Origin: Aselliscus stoliczkanus
Lineage: Eukaryota; Chordata; Mammalia; Chiroptera; Hipposideridae
Direction: 5' to 3'
Assembly (NCBI GenBank): GCA_033961575.1
Contig: CM066737.1
Coordinates: forward strand, 45,174,771 to 45,238,770
Length of the DNA stretch: 64,000 nucleotides
Shown here: piece after piece, positions 23,553 through 34,878 of the stretch
Numbering within the stretch: position 1 is the first letter of the stretch
How the letters are laid out: each line of letters starts with the position of its first letter
Notes under the pieces: model-generated
Told to the model about the DNA's origin: nothing
The model's database searches: none
The model's input: only the letters and a program-made list of their open reading frames with translations
Made by a program: the position numbers and the translations under genes

Positions 23553-24059
23553 TCATTTATTTGACAGCTTTCCAGGTTTCCTCTTATATTTGATTGCTAG
23601 TTTCATAGCATTGTGATCAGAGAAGACACTTGAAATGATTTCAGTATTCTTAAATTTATTGAGACTTGTTTTGTGGCCTAGCATGTGGTCTATCTTAGAA
23701 AATGTTCCATTTGCACATGAGAAGAATATATATTCTGTAGTTTTGGGGTGACATGCTCTGAAAATGTCTGTTAAATCCAGCTGGTCTAATGTATCATTTA
23801 AGGTAACTGTTTCCGCATTGGTTTTCTTTCTGGAGGATCTATCCATTGTTGACAGCGGGGTGTTGAAGTACCCTACTTTGATAGTGTTACTGTTGAACTC
23901 CGTTTTTATGTCTGACAATATCTGTTTTAAATAATTAGGAGCTCCTATGTTAGGTGCATAGATGTTTACTAGGGTTGTTTCCTCTTGTTGTATCAATTCC
24001 TTTATTATTATGAAGTGTCCTTCTTTGTCCTTTGTTATATTCTTCAATTTGAAGTCCAT
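23553..24059 (-). pseudogene. L1 ORF2 endonuclease fragment
   Basis: 168 residues of the APE-type endonuclease: TLVNIYAPNIGAPNYLKQ, a VGYFNTPLSTMDRSSRKK block where the usual catalytic pattern is VGDFNTPL (D replaced by Y), KIDHMLGHKTSLNKFK and the C-terminal SDHNAMKLAI. The lost Asp and the frameshifts indicate an inactive copy. Confidence 0.9.
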
Positions 24060-24351
24060 TTTATCTGATATAAGTATCGCTACTCCAGCTTTTTTCTCTG
24101 TTCCACTTGCATGAAATACTTTACTCTATCCCTTTACTTTCAGCCTCTATGTATCTTTTCATCTGAAATGTGTATCTTGTGTACAGCACATGCTGGGTTC
24201 TTACTTTCTTATCCATTCAGCCACCCTATGCCTTTTGATGGGAGCATTTAATCCATTTACATTTAACCTAATTATTGATAGGTGCATAGTTATTGCCATT
24301 TTGTTATTTGTGTTCCTAGTCTTCCTTAGTTAGATTATTTTTCTCTTCTGC

Positions 24352-25378
24352 TTAAAGAAGCCCGTTTAACATTTCCCGCAAAGCTGGCTTGGTGGTAATG
24401 AATTCCCTTAACTTGTTCTTTTCTGGGAAGCTCTTTATCTCTCCTTCAATTTTAAACGATAACCTTACTGGATACAACAATCTGGGTTGTAGGCCTTTAT
24501 TTTTCATCACTTTGAAAACCTCTTGCCACTGCCTTCTGGCCTGCAAAGTTTTTGTAGGAAAGTCGGCTGATCATCTTTTGGGGGTGCCCTTGTAAGTAAC
24601 TTGCTGCCTTTCCCTTGCTGCTTTAAGAATTCTGTCTTTGTCCTTAACCCTTGCCATTTTCACTGTAATGTTTGTTGGTTTGGGCCTGTTTGGGATCATT
24701 TTGGATGGAACCCTTTGCACTTTCTAGGCTTGTGTGTCGATTTCTTTTGCCAGGTTAGGGAAAGTTTTCATACATTATTACTTCAAATATTTTCTCAATC
24801 CCTTGCTTCCTCTCTTCTTCTGGCATTCCAATGATCTCCATGTTGTTGTTTTTGATGTTGTCTCCCAGCTTTCTTAAACTATTTTCAATGTTTTTTTTGT
24901 TTGTTTGTTTTTTGTTGTTGTTTTTTGTTTGTTTGTTTTTTTAGGGCAGTGTCACTGGCCCTCCTATGTGGGACCCGAACCGGGGCCGCTGGCTTCGGAA
25001 GCCAGTGCTTAACCACCGCATCACTTGGCTGGCCCTTTCAATGTTTTTCGTTCTTTTGTCTTTTTGTTGTTCCGCATGGTTGATCTCTGCTATCTTGTCT
25101 TCTAAATCACTGATTCGATTTTCTGCTTCATCCATTCTCCTAGTAATTCCATCGAATTTGTTATTTAATTCAGTAATTGCATTCTTAAGTTCTAGCTGGT
25201 TGCTTTTCATGATTTCTCTATCCTTCTTTATAGTTTCATTAATTTCCTTGAACATTCTAATAATCAGTGTTCTGAACTCTGTCTTCGATAGCTTGTTTAC
25301 CTCTATTTCCTCTAGTTCCACTGCTTCAGGAGGTTTCTTCTGTTGTTTTATTTGGGTTGTATTTCTTTGTCTCCCCAT
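24352..25378 (-). pseudogene. L1 ORF1 (split by a SINE)
   Basis: The ORF1 protein starts at Met 25376-25378 (MGRQRNTTQIKQQKKPPEAV). It continues with a coiled-coil helix (FKEINETIKKDREIMKSNQL, DEAENRISDLEDKIAEINHA), is interrupted by the SINE at 24895-25035, and resumes with RRM/C-terminal-domain codons including LQARRQWQEVFKVMKNKG and LQPRLLYPVRLSFKIEGEIK. ORF1p is the L1 RNA-binding chaperone. Internal stops make this copy inactive. Confidence 0.9.
24895..25035 (-). mobile_element. short tRNA-head SINE inside L1 ORF1
   Basis: T/G-rich tail region, AGGGCAGTGTCACTGGCCCT, B-box complement GACCCGAACCGGGG and CTTGGCTGGCCC end. TSD TTTCAATGTTTTT at 24883 and 25036. Confidence 0.95.
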
Positions 25379-25399
25379 TCTGGTTTACTCTTCGTGCTT

Positions 25400-26203
25400 G
25401 CTTTGATATAGCAGATAGATCCCCCAGGTTTTTCAGTCTTTTCTGGGTAAACTTATATGGTGTGTGTCCTTTATATTTTAATTACTCAATCTCCCTATTC
25501 TCTTGTGCCTGTATTTCTGAGGTGTTCCTTGTGTTGTGTGTCTTTACCTGTTGAAGTTTATCTTTGACTACTTTTGGCTTGTCAGTAGGTGGGATTGACT
25601 CCCAGGCTGATGAGCTGTGAGAATCAGCAGTGTCCGCAGTTTATGAGCTGCTGTGAGAGAGTTGACCCCTCGGATGAGGATTGGACCCTTTGAGCCCTTG
25701 CATCTGTAGAGAGTTCCTTTTGGGTGTGCATCTTGTATGTCAAACCCAGAAATGCTCTGGTTTTATCTAAAGTTGTCCTATGGGTATGATGGTTCTTGTG
25801 TCTCCAGTGCTGGTCTTGGCTAAAGTCCACCAAGCTCTCTTCAGGTTGTCGTCTTCCGTACAAAAATTCCTCTGCGTCTTGTGGGAACAGAGTAGGCCAC
25901 CTGACACCTAGCATGATCCTGGCACTTCAGGTTTGCTGTACATGAGTGTGGTTGTGATGTGTGATGGTAGTTTTTACAAAGTCACTGCTGTTTTGGCTTT
26001 CGCCTGTCCAAAGCAGGCTGTGCACCCTGCAGGCTCAATGAGTGTCTTTGGGCACCCTTTCCATTGACAGCTGTGGAGTATGAAATAGTTTCCTCACTTC
26101 CAAACCCCAGCTACCAGGAGTGTGTTAGTTAGTGCCTCAGCAGCTGAACCTGCCCTGCCTCCCCGGCCTTCCTGGAAAGGTTGGGGCGGGGTAGGTAGTC
26201 TCA
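25400..26203 (-). promoter_or_regulatory. L1 5' UTR
   Basis: About 800 bp upstream of ORF1 Met 25378 in the nested L1, less AT-rich than the ORFs. No conserved motif is assignable by eye beyond position. Confidence 0.5.
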
Positions 26204-26218
26204 CTCTGTTGCCCACTT

Positions 26219-26328
26219 TTTTTTGTTTGTTTTGAGGGCAGTGTTACTGGCCCTCATATGTGGGACCCAAACTGAGGCCGCTGGCTTCCCCAGCCAGCGC
26301 TTAACCACTGTGCCACTCGGCTGGCCCT
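26219..26328 (-). mobile_element. short tRNA-head SINE
   Basis: T-tract, GAGGGCAGTGTTACTGGCCC, GACCCAAACTGAGGCC and CTCGGCTGGCCC end. Flanking TGCCCACTTTTT / TGCCCACTCTTT. Inserted at the junction between the two nested L1s. Confidence 0.9.
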
Positions 26329-26455
26329 GCCCACTCTTTAATTGCATTGCTTTTTTTGTTGTTGAGTTGTATGAGTTCCTTATATGTTTTGGATATTAGC
26401 CCCTTGTCAGAGGTGTTGTTTTCAAAAATCTTCTCCCATTCATTTGGTTGCCTCT

Positions 26456-26737
26456 TTATTTTGTCAATGGTTTCTTTTGCTGTTCAGAGCTTTTTAGTTT
26501 GATATAGTCCCATTCATTTATTTTAGCTTTTACTTCCCTTGCCTTTGAAGTCAAATTCATAAAGTCCTCTTTGAACACAAGATCCATAAGTTTACAACCT
26601 ATGATTTCATCCAGGCAGTTAGTTGTTTCAGGTCTTACATTTAAGTCTTTGATCCATTTTGAGTTCATTTTGGTGCACAGGGACAGAGAACAGTCTAGTT
26701 TCATTAACTGAATGTGGCTTTCCAATTGTCTCAGCAC
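26456..26737 (-). pseudogene. L1 ORF2 C-terminal-third fragment
   Basis: 93 residues including [38 protein letters not shown] and [19 protein letters not shown], matching the ORF2 segment between RT and Cys-rich region. Broken on both sides. Confidence 0.85.
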
Positions 26738-27169
26738 TGTTTATTGAAGAGGCTATCTTTTCTCCATTATATGTTTTTGGCTTATTTCTTGAAAATTGTC
26801 TATCCATACTTATGTGGGTTTATTTCTGGGTTTTCCGTTCTATTCCATTGGTCTATTGTGTCTATTTTTCTGCCAATACCATACTGTTTTGATTATTGTT
26901 GCCCTGTAGTACGAGCTGAAGCCAGAAGGTGTGATGCTTTCAGCATTGTTCTTTTTTCTTAGGATTGCTTTGGCTATTTGGGGTCTTTTGTGGTTCCATG
27001 CAAATCTGATGATGTTTTTTGTTCTATTTCTTCAAAAATGCCATTGGGATTGTGATGGGGATTCCATTAAATCTATATTGCTTTGGGTAATATCACCAAT
27101 TTAGCTATGTTGATTCTTCCAATCCATGAACATGGAACATCTTGCCATTTTTTTTTTGTCATTTTAAGT

Positions 27170-27212
<43 letters not shown>

Positions 27213-27308
27213 TTTTGAGGGCAGTGTCACTTGCCCTCATGTGGGACCTGAACCGGGGCCGCTGGCTTCCCAAGCCAGTGGTTAAACACCGTGCCACTCG
27301 GCCGGCCC
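27170..27308 (-). mobile_element. short tRNA-head SINE with (TTTA)n tail
   Basis: A (TTTA)n run at about 27170-27215, then TTGAGGGCAGTGTCACTTGC, CTGAACCGGGGCC and CTCGGCCGGCCC at 27308. The A-rich tail has become a tetranucleotide microsatellite. Confidence 0.9.
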
Positions 27309-27759
27309 ATCTATTTCAATTTTTTGAAAAATGTCTTACAGGTTTCAGTATATATGTCTTTCATATGCTTGGTTAAGGTTATCCTTGGTATTTTACTTTT
27401 TTTCAGTGCAATTGCAACATGAATTTTTTTTTTTAATTTCTTTTGCTGAGATTTCATTGTTAGTATATAGGCAAGCAGTGGACTTTTGTACATTGATTTT
27501 GTAGCCATTAATGTCTTCATTTTATATTTAGATGCTTTTTATTCCTTTCTGTTGCCTGATTGATGTGGCTAATACTTCCAGTACTATTACAGGTTAAAAA
27601 GGATAGGTGCTAGGGGACAGGCCTGTCGTGTTCCTACAGGTATAGCTAAGGGCTTCAGTTTTTCACCCTTAATTGTGAAATTAGCTGAGTGTTTGTCATA
27701 TATGGCCTGTAGTATGTTAAGTTATTTTCCTTCTATACCAGTTTTATTATGTGTTTTAA

Positions 27760-28311
27760 TCATAAATGAATGTTGTATCTTGTCAAATCCTTTTTCTCAT
27801 CTATTGATATAATCATATGATTTTTGTCCTTTCTTTTGTTTATGTGGTGTATCACATTGATCGATTTGCATATGTTGAACCATTCTTGTGGCCCTGGGAT
27901 GAAACCCACTTGATCATGACGTATAAGTTTTTTAATGCCTTGTTGCATTTGATTTGCTAGAATTTTGTTTAGGATTTTTACATCTGTATTGATCAGAGAT
28001 ATTGGTCTGTAATTTTTTTTATGTGTGTTATCCTTACCACGTTTTGGTATCAGGGTAACGTTGGCTTCCTCAAATGAGTTAGGGAATATTGTCTCTTCAA
28101 ATTTTTGGAAAATTTTGAGTAGGACAGGTGTTATATCCTCTTTGAATGTTTGATAGAATTCACTAGTGAAGCCATCTGGTCCTGAACTTTTGTTTTTTGG
28201 GTGGTTTCTGATGATTGGTTTAGTTTCCTTACTGTTGATCAGTCTATTTAGATTTTCTAATTCTTTGTGATTCAGCCTATGAATGCTATATGTTCCTAAG
28301 AACATTCCCAT
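27760..28311 (-). pseudogene. L1 ORF2 reverse transcriptase fragment
   Basis: 183 residues with [58 protein letters not shown] and [20 protein letters not shown]. Frame lost before the (F/Y)ADD box. More diverged than the RT at 22123-22689, as expected for the older host L1. Confidence 0.9.
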
Positions 28312-28704
28312 GGCTTCTAGGTTATTGAATTTGTTGACGTATAGTCCTTCATAGTATCTTTGGATGATCCTTTGTATTTCTGTGGCATCGTGGTAACTTC
28401 TCCTCTGACTTCTGATATTGTTTGTGTTTTTTCTCTTTTTCTCTTAGTGAGTCTAGCCTAGGTTTTGTGAATTTTATTACTCTTTTCAAAGACCCACCTC
28501 TTTGTTGCATTAATTTTCTCTATGGTCTTTTTGTTCACTATTTCATTATGTTCTGTTCTGATTTTTATTATTTCCTTCCTTCTACTGATGTTGAGTTTCA
28601 TTTGTTCTTCTTTCTCTAGTTCTTTAAGATGTAATGTTATTTTGTTTATTTGCGATTTTTCTTGTTTCTCTAGATAGGCCGGTAATGATATAATTTCCCT
28701 CTTA

Positions 28705-29151
28705 GGGTCAGCTGAGTGGCACGTTGGTTGTGGGCTGGCTTTGGAAGCCAGTGGCCCCAGTTCAGATCCCACATGTGAGGGCCAGTGATTCTGCCCTCTG
28801 CAGCTATGATGATGAACAGCGGCTCCGCCTGGAGTGGGGCTGCTGTGATTCCCCGAGACAGCATGGCTGCAGCCCCTGCTGCAGTGGGCTGCCATAGGCT
28901 ACAATGAGTGGCTGGCAGCCAGCGTGAGTGGCTGGCAGCCGGTGTTAGCTGCCAAGAGCCCCTGTGAGCAGCCGTCCAGAGGCTGGCGAATGATCTGCCT
29001 CACCCAAGAAGAGCACAATGATGATGCCAACATGGGCCAGTGAAGCAATGTCCTCCACAACTAAACTGAAGAACAAAAGGACAACAACTTGTCTGTTCCC
29101 CTTCCCTGGTTCCCCATTGCTGTTCCCCTCCCCCAATTCCCCAAGAAAATC

Positions 29152-29195
<44 letters not shown>

Positions 29196-29200
29196 ATATA
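28705..29200 (+). mobile_element. composite single-head SINE (~495 bp), + orientation
   Basis: tRNA-like head (GAGTGGCACGTTGGTTG.., B box CAGTTCAGATCCC), GAGGGCCAGTGATTCTGCCC, a GC-rich body with repeated GAGTGGCTGGCAGCC units, then CCCCAAGAAAATCTTAAATA and an (AAAT)n tail. Perfect 13-bp TSD AATTTCCCTCTTA at 28692-28704 and 29201-29213. Confidence 0.95.
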
Positions 29201-29341
29201 AATTTCCCTCTTAAAACTGCTTTTACTGGATCCCAAAAATTTTGGTAGGATGTATTTTCTTTCTTATTTGTTTCTATATATCTTTTGATCTCTTATTTCT
29301 TCTTTAACCCAGTCATTCTTTAAAAGTATGTTTTTTAATCT

Positions 29342-29827
29342 TCACATATTTGTAGTTTTTCCTGCTTTCTTTTTGCAGTTGATATAGAATTTCAAAGCCT
29401 TGTGATAAGAGAATATGCTTGGTATGATTCCAATCTTCTTAAATTTGCCCAGGCTAGTTTTATGTCCCATTATATGGTCTTGCCTTGAGACGGTTCCATG
29501 TACACTAGAACAGAATGTGTAGTCTAATGTACTAGGGTCAAGTGCTCTATAAATGTCATTTATGTCCATTTCATCTAATGTGTCATTTTGGGCTGCTGTT
29601 TCATTTTTTATTTTCTGTTTGGATGATCTATCTATAGCTGTCAATGATGTAATTAGGTCCCCTACTATAATTGTGTTTTGGTCAATTTCTCCCTTTAGTT
29701 CTCTTATTAGTTGCTTTGTGTATTTCGGTGCTCCCTCGTTGGGGGCATAAATATTGATGACTGTTATGTCTTCGTGTTGCATAGTCCCCTTATCATTATG
29801 AAATGTCCATCTTTGTCCCTTGTAACT
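29342..29827 (-). pseudogene. L1 ORF2 endonuclease fragment
   Basis: Residues ITVINIYAPNEGAPKYTKQL, a VGDLITSLTAIDRSSKQK block (usual VGDFNTPL altered), IDPSTLDYTFCSSVHGTVSR-like spacing and MGHKTSLGKFKKIGIIPS. The SINE at 29829 provides the first codons of the open frame, so the true fragment starts inside it. Confidence 0.85.
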
Positions 29828-29828
29828 T

Positions 29829-29929
29829 TTTTTTTTGAGGGCAGTGTCACAGGCCCTCATATGTGGGACCGAACTGGAGCTGCTGGCTTCCCAAGCCAGC
29901 GCTTAACCACCGTGCCACTCGGCCGGCCC
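29829..29929 (-). mobile_element. short tRNA-head SINE
   Basis: T-tract, TTGAGGGCAGTGTCACAGGC, GACCGAACTGGAGC and CTCGGCCGGCCC. TSD CTTGTAACTTTTTT on both sides. Confidence 0.95.
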
Positions 29930-30321
29930 GTGTCTCTTGTAACTTTTTTATCCTGAAGTCTGTTTCATCTGATAACAGTACAGCTACATCTACATTTCTC
30001 TGAATACCTTTTTCTTTGAGTGTCTATTTCCAACCTTTCACTCTGAGTCTATATTTGTCTTTGTAGCTGAGATGTATCTTTTGGAGGCAGCATACGGTTG
30101 GGTTTAGTTTTGTGATCCAGTCTTCTACTCTGTGCCTTTTTTTGGTGAGTTCATTTCATTTCATTTACATTTAGCATGATTATTTCTGTATGAGGGTTTC
30201 CTTTAATTCTATCTTTGGTTTTCTGGTAGGACTGTATCTCTGTTCTTTCTTTGCATTTTGTAGCTGCAAAAATTTCAGCATGGTGGTATTCTATGATTTT
30301 TCCCTATGTTTCTTCTTTTTT

Positions 30322-30820
30322 TTAAAAAAGATTTTATTGAGGAATTGGGTAAAGGAAATAGTGTTGGGGAACTTGCGAAGGGGACCAACCAAATTGTTGT
30401 TCTTCAGTCTGTTTTGAATGGCACCAGTCGTCATCTGGCTTCCCATCAGCAGCTCGCGGCCTCTAAGCTCAAGGTGCTGTGTTCAATCTTAGTTATGGGT
30501 GGGTGTAGCCACCATCCCATGTGGGAGTCAAGCCAGCAGCCTTTTGTTAAGAGCACATGCTATATCCACTGAGACATCCGGGCAGCAGCTCAGCTCAGGG
30601 TGCCGAGTTCAGTCTTAGTTGGGGGTCGGCATAGCCCACCATTGAACAGGCAATCTTGTTGTTACACCAGCTGAGCATTCTGCCCCCTTTTGGCAGCTCA
30701 GCCACAGATCAGCTCGGGCTCAGCATTCCTTGGCCCGTGTGGGAATTGAACTGGCTGCCCTGTTTCTCAGAGTTCGCACTCTAAGCCAACTATTAACTAA
30801 CTGAGCCTCTCAGCCAGCCC
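30322..30820 (-). mobile_element. composite multi-tRNA SINE
   Basis: Left end AAAAAAGATTTTATTGAGGA is the antisense of ..AATAAAATCTTTTTT. Three tRNA-like units follow, ending GAGCCTCTCAGCCAGCCC. The flanking GTTTCTTCTT at about 30308 and 30821 is its TSD; the same site was then hit by the next SINE. Confidence 0.9.
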
Positions 30821-30831
30821 GTTTCTTCTTC

Positions 30832-31302
30832 TTTTTTTTTAAGATTTCATTGGGGAATTGGGGGAGGGGAACAGCGTTGGGGAATCGGGGAAGGGGAACA
30901 GACAAGTTGCTGTCTTTTTGTTCTTCAGTCTAGTTGCGGAGGATGTTGCTTCACTGGCCCATGTTGGTATCGTCATTGCGCTCTTCCCGGATGATGCAGA
31001 TCAGTCGCCAGCCTCTGGATGTTGCTCACTGCTGCTATTGGCAGCTCTCGCTGGCTGCCAGCGGATCTCGCTGGCTGCCATCCGCTCACGCTGACTGTCG
31101 GCCACTCACTGTAGCCTATGGAAGCCCACTGCAGCAGGGGCTGCAGCCTACACCATAGCTGGGGCTTGCACAGCCCAACTCCAGGTGGAGCTGTTGTTAG
31201 ATGTAGAGGGCAGTGTCACTGGCCCTCATCTGTGGGATCCGAACCAGGGCCGCTGGCATCCCAAAACCAGCTCTTAACCAATGCGCCACTCGGCCGGCCC
31301 CC
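30832..31302 (-). mobile_element. composite single-head SINE at the same site
   Basis: Antisense of ..CCCCAATGAAATCTTAAAA at the left. GC-rich body with GCCACTCACTGTAGCCTATG, then GAGGGCAGTGTCACTGGCCC, B-box complement and CTCGGCCGGCCC. Bordered by GTTTCTTCTTCTTTTT and GTTTCTTCTTTTTT, so it used the same target as its neighbour. Confidence 0.9.
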
Positions 31303-31606
31303 GTTTCTTCTTTTTTTGTTATGAATTTCAGTTCTGGATATTTTGTGTGTGGTTACCATTAAGTTTATGTAAAACAAAGTTTCATATTTAGGGTATTCCA
31401 TTTTATTTAGCATGCTTCCTTTCTCCATCCCCTTGTGCTGGTTCAGACCTTTACTCTTCCCGTTTATGTTTTTGTTGTCATACATCATCCTTATTTACAC
31501 TATGAGTAGGTTTCTGTGCTGCAATATCAAATTGTCTTTTCCCCTTTTTTTATTAACTTTCTTTTTTCTTCTTGACCCTATGGGTCAAGACACAAGTGTA
31601 TAGTGT

Positions 31607-32744
31607 CTATTTGGTGTAGGGTTTGCTATTTCCTGCTTCTGTCTCTCTGTTCGTAATTCTACTCATGGTTTTGTATTCTTTTGCTTTTTTGGTTTCTAGG
31701 CAAATAGCCTCCTTCAATATTTCTTGTATTGCAGGACATGTGTTAGAAAATTCCTTCAGCTTCTGTATGTCCGGAAAGGTCTTTATTCTTCCTTCATATC
31801 TAAAGGATATCTTTGCTGGATGTATTACTCTTAGCTCATAATTTCTCCCTTTCCACTCCAGATTCCACTTCATCCTGGCTTGTAGAGTTTTTGCTGAAAA
31901 ATCTGATGATAATCAGATTGGCTTTCCTTTGTAGGTTACTGGCTTCTTTTCCCTGGCTGCCTTCAAGATTCTTTCTTTGTCATTAATTTTTGACAGCTTC
32001 AATACAGTGTGCCTTGGAGAAGGTCTGTTGGCATTGATGTAATTAGGTATTCTATTTGCTTCTTGGAGTTGAGGATCCAGTTTTTTTCCACAAGTTTGGG
32101 AAGTTCTCGTTGACTATTTGTTTCCATATATTCTCTGTTCCATTCTCCTATTCTTTTCCTTCTGTAATGCCCATTCTTTTTTTTTTTTTTTGATGGCAGT
32201 GTCACTGGCCCTCATATGTGGGACTGAACCGGGGCCACTGCCTTCCCAAGCCAGTGCTTAACCACCGCGCCACTTGGCTGGCCCTGCCTATTATTCTTAT
32301 ATTACTCTTTCTGATGGAGTCAGAAAGTTCTTGTAGTGTTCTTTCATTTCTTGTAACTCTCAAGTCTCTCTCTTCTTCCATCAGTGTCATTTGCAGATTT
32401 CTATCTTCAATGTTGCTGATTTTTCCTCCATCTGGTCAGCTCTATCACCTAAGCTGACTATTTCATTCTTCATTTCTTTGATTAAGTTCTTAATCTCCAG
32501 AAATTCTATTTCATTCTTATTTAAAATTTCAGTCCCATGGGTAAAATGTTCATTTTGTTCTTTGATTGTGTTTTCTGAGTTCATTAAATTGTGTGTCTCT
32601 GTTTTCTTGCATCTCATTGAGGTATTTCAGAACTTCAGTCTTGAATTTTCTGTCATTGATGTCACATATTTCCATGTCTTTAAGTTCATTTTCTGGAGAC
32701 ATTTCATTTTCTTTCTGAGATGCCTTGTTGCCTTGGTTATTCAT
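31607..32744 (-). pseudogene. L1 ORF1 (split by a SINE)
   Basis: Starts at Met 32744 (MNNQGNKASQKENEMSPENE), with a helical segment (EQNEHFTHGTEILNKNEIEF), a SINE at 32176-32285, then the C-terminal domain (LEWKGRNYELRVIHPAKISF, RYEGRIKTFPDIQKLKEFSN). Stops interrupt it. Confidence 0.85.
32176..32285 (-). mobile_element. short tRNA-head SINE inside L1 ORF1
   Basis: T-tract, TGATGGCAGTGTCACTGGCC, GACTGAACCGGGG and CTTGGCTGGCCC. TSD not clear. Confidence 0.9.
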
Positions 32745-32756
32745 GGCAATAAATGA

Positions 32757-33698
32757 ATTATTTCTCTTCTAGGCATTTACAGGAGTGGGTGCTGCAACAG
32801 GTTGATAGGAAGAGGTCTTTCTTTTTCTTTCCAGTAGGTGTTGGTAGAATGCTCTATTTTTTTCTCCTATTGCAGCCTTTTATTCTCTCTCATACGTAGT
32901 GTTATATTTTCTCTGTTTCTGGTTTCTCACACAATAGGGGCTTCCCTGGAAACCGTACTGCTCCTCTGTGAGCATGTCACCTGGGTCTCAAGGCAAGTCC
33001 TCCGTTGGGGGATGCGGAGAGCTTCCAAAGTTCCAAATCTCTTCCTGCACCTGATTCAGAGCCTGTGTGTTTCAGCAGCTCTGTTTACCCCTGCCGGGAT
33101 CTGCCCGGATAGGTGAGGGTCAGGGGGTGGTGGGTTCTGTGAGGTGGTTCTGAGCAATAGCAGTGACCACCAGCAGAGCCAATGCTGTACCCAGTACTCC
33201 CTCCTCTTTGCCTGAACTAGTTGGGCTACAGTCTGTGGCTGCAGAGCCATAGTTCTCAGAACCTCAAATATTTTGGTCTTTTGATCTTACATTGCTACCG
33301 TTCTGCTTCTAGCACTGGGAATGTGGGGATGGACCGATCTCTTGGAAGGTGGGAAGGGCACGGCTAGGCTCTGTGCCTATGTCTTCTGTCCTCTACTTGA
33401 TAGTGAGGGCTTGAACCACCATTTTCACCCTTCTTCCCTCTCCCTTGACTGCTGCAGGAAGTTCAGAGAGTCTGTCCTGCTGCCTGCTTGAGGCCCGTGT
33501 TTCCACACTTCCGCCTTTACTGGTCCTCTGCTCCCCCAATTTACCCACCTTTAGATGATTTCAATTGTGCATCTCTTAGTCTTGTCAGTCTGCTGCGCTG
33601 GGAGTCCCTTGTGGAATTACACCTGTTCAATTTGTTATAAATCCCAAGGGAGATTTCAAGAGGCCCACCTCATGCCGCCATTTCTATGACATAAAGCT
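32757..33698 (-). promoter_or_regulatory. L1 5' UTR
   Basis: About 930 bp upstream of ORF1 Met 32744, ending at the L1 5' terminus (antisense ..GGCGGCATGAGGTGGGCC..), directly before the 33699 TSD. That makes the copy full length at its 5' end. Confidence 0.6.
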
Positions 33699-33852
33699 GA
33701 ATCTTAGAAAACTTTTATCAATCCTGTAAGGAATCTCTTACAAATTAGCAGTCCCTCCTGTGTTCTGTCTCCATGGATTGGCACATTCTAGACAATACAT
33801 GTAAATGGAATAATACAATATGTGGTCTTTCACATCTGGTTTCTTTTTATTT
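33699..33852 (-). mobile_element. ancient L1 fragment between two insertions
   Basis: ATTAGCAGTCCCTCCTGTGT and AAATGGAATAATACAATATG are the 3' UTR/ORF2-end landmarks of an old L1. It connects to 18850-18985 on the left and to 48411 on the right. Confidence 0.7.
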
Positions 33853-34605
33853 TTGGGGGTGAAAAAGGTTAATGAAATTATATAGGTTTTAAGTGTACAA
33901 TTCTGTAATACATCATCTACATATTGCATTGTAAGTTCATCACTGAAAGTCAAATCTCCTGTCACTATGTATTTGACCCCCTTCAACCTCTTTTGCCATC
34001 CCTTCATCCCCCATTATTCTCTGGTAACCACTGAATGGTTGTTTGAGTTTTTGTTTATTTGCCTTGTTCTTTTGTAGCTTTCAGTTTTGTATCCCACATA
34101 CAAATGAAATCATACAGTTCTCAAATGTTCTTGTCTGACTTATTTTATGTAGCATAATAATGTCAAGATTCATCCATGTTTTCGCAAATGCCAATATCGT
34201 ATCTTTTCTTATGTCCAACTAATATTCCATTGTATATATGTACCACATCTTTTTCCAGTCATCTGTTAAAGGACACTTTGCTTGCTTCCATGACTTGGCC
34301 ACTGTGAATAATGTTGCAGTGAACATAGGAGCACACATATCTTTACAGATAAATGTTTTCAGATTTTTTGGGTAGATACCCAGATGAGAGATTGCTGGGT
34401 CATATGGTAATTCTATTCTTAATGTTTTGAGGAACCTCCATACTCTTTTCCATAGTGTCTGTACCAGTTTACATTCCCACCAGCAATGTATGAGGGTTCC
34501 TTTTTCTCCACAGCCTCTCCAACACTTGTTTTACTTGTCTTGTTGATAATAGGCATTCTAACGGGTGTTAGGTGGTATTTCATCATGGTTTTAATTTGCA
34601 TTTCC

Positions 34606-34878
34606 CTAATAGCTAGAGAAGTTAAGCTTCTTTATATATCTCTTGGCTGTTTGTATGTCTTGGGAGAAGTGTCTGTTCAGGTCCTCTGCCCATTTTTTTT
34701 TAAATGGATTGTTTGTTTTCTTGTTGTTGGGTTTTATCAGTTCTTTATATATTTTGAATATTAACCACCTATCAAAGGTGTTGTTTGCAAATCCCTTCTC
34801 CCATTCAGTTGGTTGTCTTATTTTGTTGATGGTTTCTTTGCTGTACAGAAGCTTTTTAGATTGATATACCCCATTCAT
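34606..34878 (-). pseudogene. L1 ORF2 C-terminal-third fragment
   Basis: 90 residues with [20 protein letters not shown] and [20 protein letters not shown], the ORF2 segment before the Cys-rich region. The next fragment, 34419-34601 ([16 protein letters not shown]), continues it in another frame. Confidence 0.85.

Larger units (their letters stand above)
19980..26203 (-). mobile_element. full-length-size L1 nested in another L1
   Basis: 3' UTR 19980-20479, ORF2 from 20480 to about 24320, ORF1 24352-25378, 5' UTR to about 26203. Bordered by CTCTGTCCACTTTTTTTT at 19966 and CTCTGTTGCCCACTTTTTTTT at 26204, a TSD with a 3-nt length difference. Contains one SINE (24895-25035). Multiple stops and frameshifts. 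Confidence 0.9.
26329..33698 (-). mobile_element. L1 copy, main part (ORF2, ORF1, 5' UTR)
   Basis: Continuation of the L1 starting at 19095. ORF2 from about 26340 to 30000 or beyond (RT 27760-28311, endonuclease 29342-29860), ORF1 31607-32744, 5' UTR 32757 to about 33690, ending in the antisense of ..AATGGCGGCATGAGG... Carries five or more SINEs. The right TSD is at 33699-33716. Confidence 0.85.
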
